Source of the DNA: Methyloversatilis sp. RAC08
GTDB lineage: Bacteria > Pseudomonadota > Gammaproteobacteria > Burkholderiales > Rhodocyclaceae
Assembly: GCF_001713355.1 (NCBI RefSeq)
Contig: NZ_CP016448.1
Coordinates: forward strand, 2,852,001 to 2,916,000
Reading direction: 5' to 3'
DNA length: 64,000 nt
Below the pieces are notes generated by a model that saw nothing but the letters and a program-made list of their open reading frames with translations, was not told the origin of the DNA and made no database searches. A program made the position numbers and the translations under genes. This document shows, piece after piece, positions 62,362-64,000 of the stretch. Numbering within the stretch: position 1 is the first letter of the stretch; the number at the start of each line of letters is the position of its first letter.

Positions 62362-64000
62362 ATGAGTGACTTTCAGGGCATGGAAGATCTGCTGCAGGAC
62401 TTTCTGGTCGAAGCAACCGACCTGCTGTCCGGCGTGGACAACAAGCTGGTCGATCTCGAAAAGACGCCTGGTGACCGCAGTCTGCTGAACGAGATTTTTC
62501 GCGGCTTCCATACCATCAAGGGGGGCGCCGGCTTCCTGAATGCGTCCGAACTGGTCGCGCTCTGTCATCTGACCGAAAACCTGTTCGACAAACTGCGCAA
62601 TGGCGAAATGGCCATCACGCCGCAACTGATGGACGTCATTCTCGACGCGACCGGCATCGTGCGCGACATGTTCGGTGCCCTGGAGCGCGGCATGCTGCCG
62701 GCAGCCGCCGACGTTGGCGTGATGACCCGCCTGCGCGCCGCACTGGCCGGCGAGCTCGACAAGGTCGCAACGGCGGACGCCAGTGCCGAAGCACCGGCTG
62801 CGCCGGCCGTCGCACGTGGCGTCGAACCTGACTGGAACACGCTGCATCAGGCCGTGACCGGTGTCGTGCCGGTTGCCCCGCAAGCGGTGCCTGAACCTGC
62901 AGCCGCGCGATCGGCCAATGATGGCGAGGTCGCTGCGGTGGTCAATGCGGCTTTCGGCCGCCGGTCCGCTGATCGTCCGGGCGCACCGGCACCGACCGGT
63001 CGCCGCGATGCCGAAAAGGGCCGTGAAAACTCGATCCGGGTCGATACTTCGCGCCTCGACCAGGTGCTCAACCTGTCGGGCGAGATCGGCCTGACCAAGA
63101 ATCGCCTGACCTCGCTGCGCGCGGACATCCTGGCCGGCAAGAGCGACAACGAAACACTGCATGCGCTCGATGCGGCCGTGAGCCAGCTCGACCTGCTGGT
63201 GTCCGATCTGCAGAACGCGGTGATGAAGACGCGCATGCAGCCGATCGGTCGCCTGTTCCAGAAATACCCGCGCATCGCCCGCGATCTCGCCCGCAATCTG
63301 GGCAAGGACGTCGAGCTTGCGCTGGTCGGCGAAGAAACCGAAATCGACAAGACGATGATCGAGGATCTGTCCGACCCGATCATCCACCTGATCCGCAATG
63401 CCGTGGATCACGGCGTGGAAACGCCGGAAGACCGGATCGCCCAGGGCAAGCCGGGCAAATCGGTGGTGCGTCTCGAAGCGCGCCAGGAAGGCGACCACAT
63501 CGTGATCATGGTGGCCGACGACGGGCGCGGCATGAACGCCGAGCGGCTGCGTGCCAAGGCGCTCGAAAAGGGCCTGATCACCGATGAGGAAGCCAATACG
63601 CTGGACGAGCGTGCAAGCCTGAACCTGGTGTTCCTGCCGGGCTTCTCGACCGCAGCAACGGTGTCCGATGTGTCGGGTCGTGGTGTCGGCATGGACGTCG
63701 TGAAAACGAATATCCAGAAGCTCAACGGTTCGATCGAAATCCGGTCCATCCAGGGCAAGGGCACGACCTTCGTGATTTCGCTGCCGCTGACGCTGGCCAT
63801 CCTGCCGGTGTTGCTGGTGCGTCTGGCCGAACAGCACTTCGCGGTGCCGCTGTCGATGGTGCGCGAAATCCTGCCGATCCAGCCGCAGGATATCCAGGAA
63901 GTCGGTGGCCGCGCGACCATGGTGGTGCGCGGCGAAGTGATGCCGGTGCTGCCGCTGGCCCGCCTGCTTGGCTGGCCGCAGAAGAACCTGCCGCAGTACG
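62362..64000 (+). CDS. cheA: Chemotaxis histidine kinase CheA (second copy, C-terminus outside window)
   Basis: I translated this frame by hand; it is open to the window end (546 codons), starting at ATG 62362 with AGGAG upstream. P1 has the phosphoacceptor His-50 in GFHTIKGGAGFLNASELV. After a short linker with no separate P2 evident, P3 starts NSIRVDTSRLDQVLNLSGEIGL near 225. P4 shows HLIRNAVDHGVETPE (N box), VADDGRGMN (G1) and GRGVGMDVVKTNI. P5 begins ILPVLLVRLAEQHFAVPLS and is cut off. Unlike the first cheA, the P4-P5 junction (IQGKGTTFVISLPLTLAIL) is in frame. It lies 153 bp after cheZ in a gap with no visible promoter or terminator. Confidence 0.95.
   Translation, partial: MSDFQGMEDLLQDFLVEATDLLSGVDNKLVDLEKTPGDRSLLNEIFRGFHTIKGGAGFLNASELVALCHLTENLFDKLRNGEMAITPQLMDVILDATGIVRDMFGALERGMLPAAADVGVMTRLRAALAGELDKVATADASAEAPAAPAVARGVEPDWNTLHQAVTGVVPVAPQAVPEPAAARSANDGEVAAVVNAAFGRRSADRPGAPAPTGRRDAEKGRENSIRVDTSRLDQVLNLSGEIGLTKNRLTSLRADILAGKSDNETLHALDAAVSQLDLLVSDLQNAVMKTRMQPIGRLFQKYPRIARDLARNLGKDVELALVGEETEIDKTMIEDLSDPIIHLIRNAVDHGVETPEDRIAQGKPGKSVVRLEARQEGDHIVIMVADDGRGMNAERLRAKALEKGLITDEEANTLDERASLNLVFLPGFSTAATVSDVSGRGVGMDVVKTNIQKLNGSIEIRSIQGKGTTFVISLPLTLAILPVLLVRLAEQHFAVPLSMVREILPIQPQDIQEVGGRATMVVRGEVMPVLPLARLLGWPQKNLPQY

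Overview
The window is a high-GC chromosomal segment that reads as a Betaproteobacterium. The gene order apaG / rpe-gph-trpEGDC, the FlhDC-motAB-che arrangement, the many PEP-CTERM proteins and the signalling gene content fit Rhodocyclales or Burkholderiales; a Methyloversatilis-like organism is my best guess, but that is inference only. I see no tRNA, rRNA, CRISPR array, prophage or insertion sequence.

Layout. (1) 1-5790, minus strand: a block of five exported phosphoesterase-type genes, namely an endonuclease/exonuclease/phosphatase-family protein cut by the window edge, two phytase-like esterases and two glycerophosphodiester phosphodiesterases. The last four end in PEP-CTERM sorting signals and lie in mirror order (phytase-like, GDPD, GDPD, phytase-like). 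(2) 6074-18770: housekeeping and scattered genes. These are argJ with a YecA/SEC-C protein, a Baeyer-Villiger monooxygenase behind a strong sigma-54 promoter, two methyltransferases, a coupled DUF2157-DUF4824-DUF3565 set, a cold-shock/DUF1294 protein, apaG, rpe and gph. Two REP-like palindromes with tandem 16-bp units lie in the gaps. (3) 18940-22936: trpE-trpG-trpD-trpC. (4) 22955-35293: a Spy/CpxP-like protein, an HDOD protein with a degenerate kinase module, an HNH nuclease, a TonB-like protein, a Tat-exported Rieske protein, a MASE1-PAS-PAS histidine kinase, a Nudix hydrolase, and two c-di-GMP proteins (HDOD-REC-GGDEF and REC-GGDEF-EAL).

(5) 35495-64000: motility and chemotaxis. flhDC ends at a clear terminator. 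motAB starts at a sigma-28 promoter. A first chemotaxis cluster follows: an MCP-like protein with a CheZ-like motif, cheY, a cheA split by a frame change, cheW, two MCPs with almost identical signalling halves, a di-haem cytochrome c peroxidase, a third MCP, cheR, cheD, cheB and a STAS protein. Then come two more MCPs and a second set, cheV-cheV-cheY-cheZ-cheA, whose cheA runs off the end. At least four sites of the form T(A/C)AAG-type -35, 11-nt spacer and GCCGTNAN-type -10 precede these units, so the region looks like one FlhDC/FliA-controlled regulon.

The most unusual points are the split cheA with four [YWF]G[LF]FD repeats in its linker, the MCP-like protein carrying a CheZ-type DxxxQ helix beside cheY, the cytochrome c peroxidase embedded among receptor genes, the near-identical receptor halves, and the HDOD protein whose kinase module has lost its H-box histidine and N-box asparagines.
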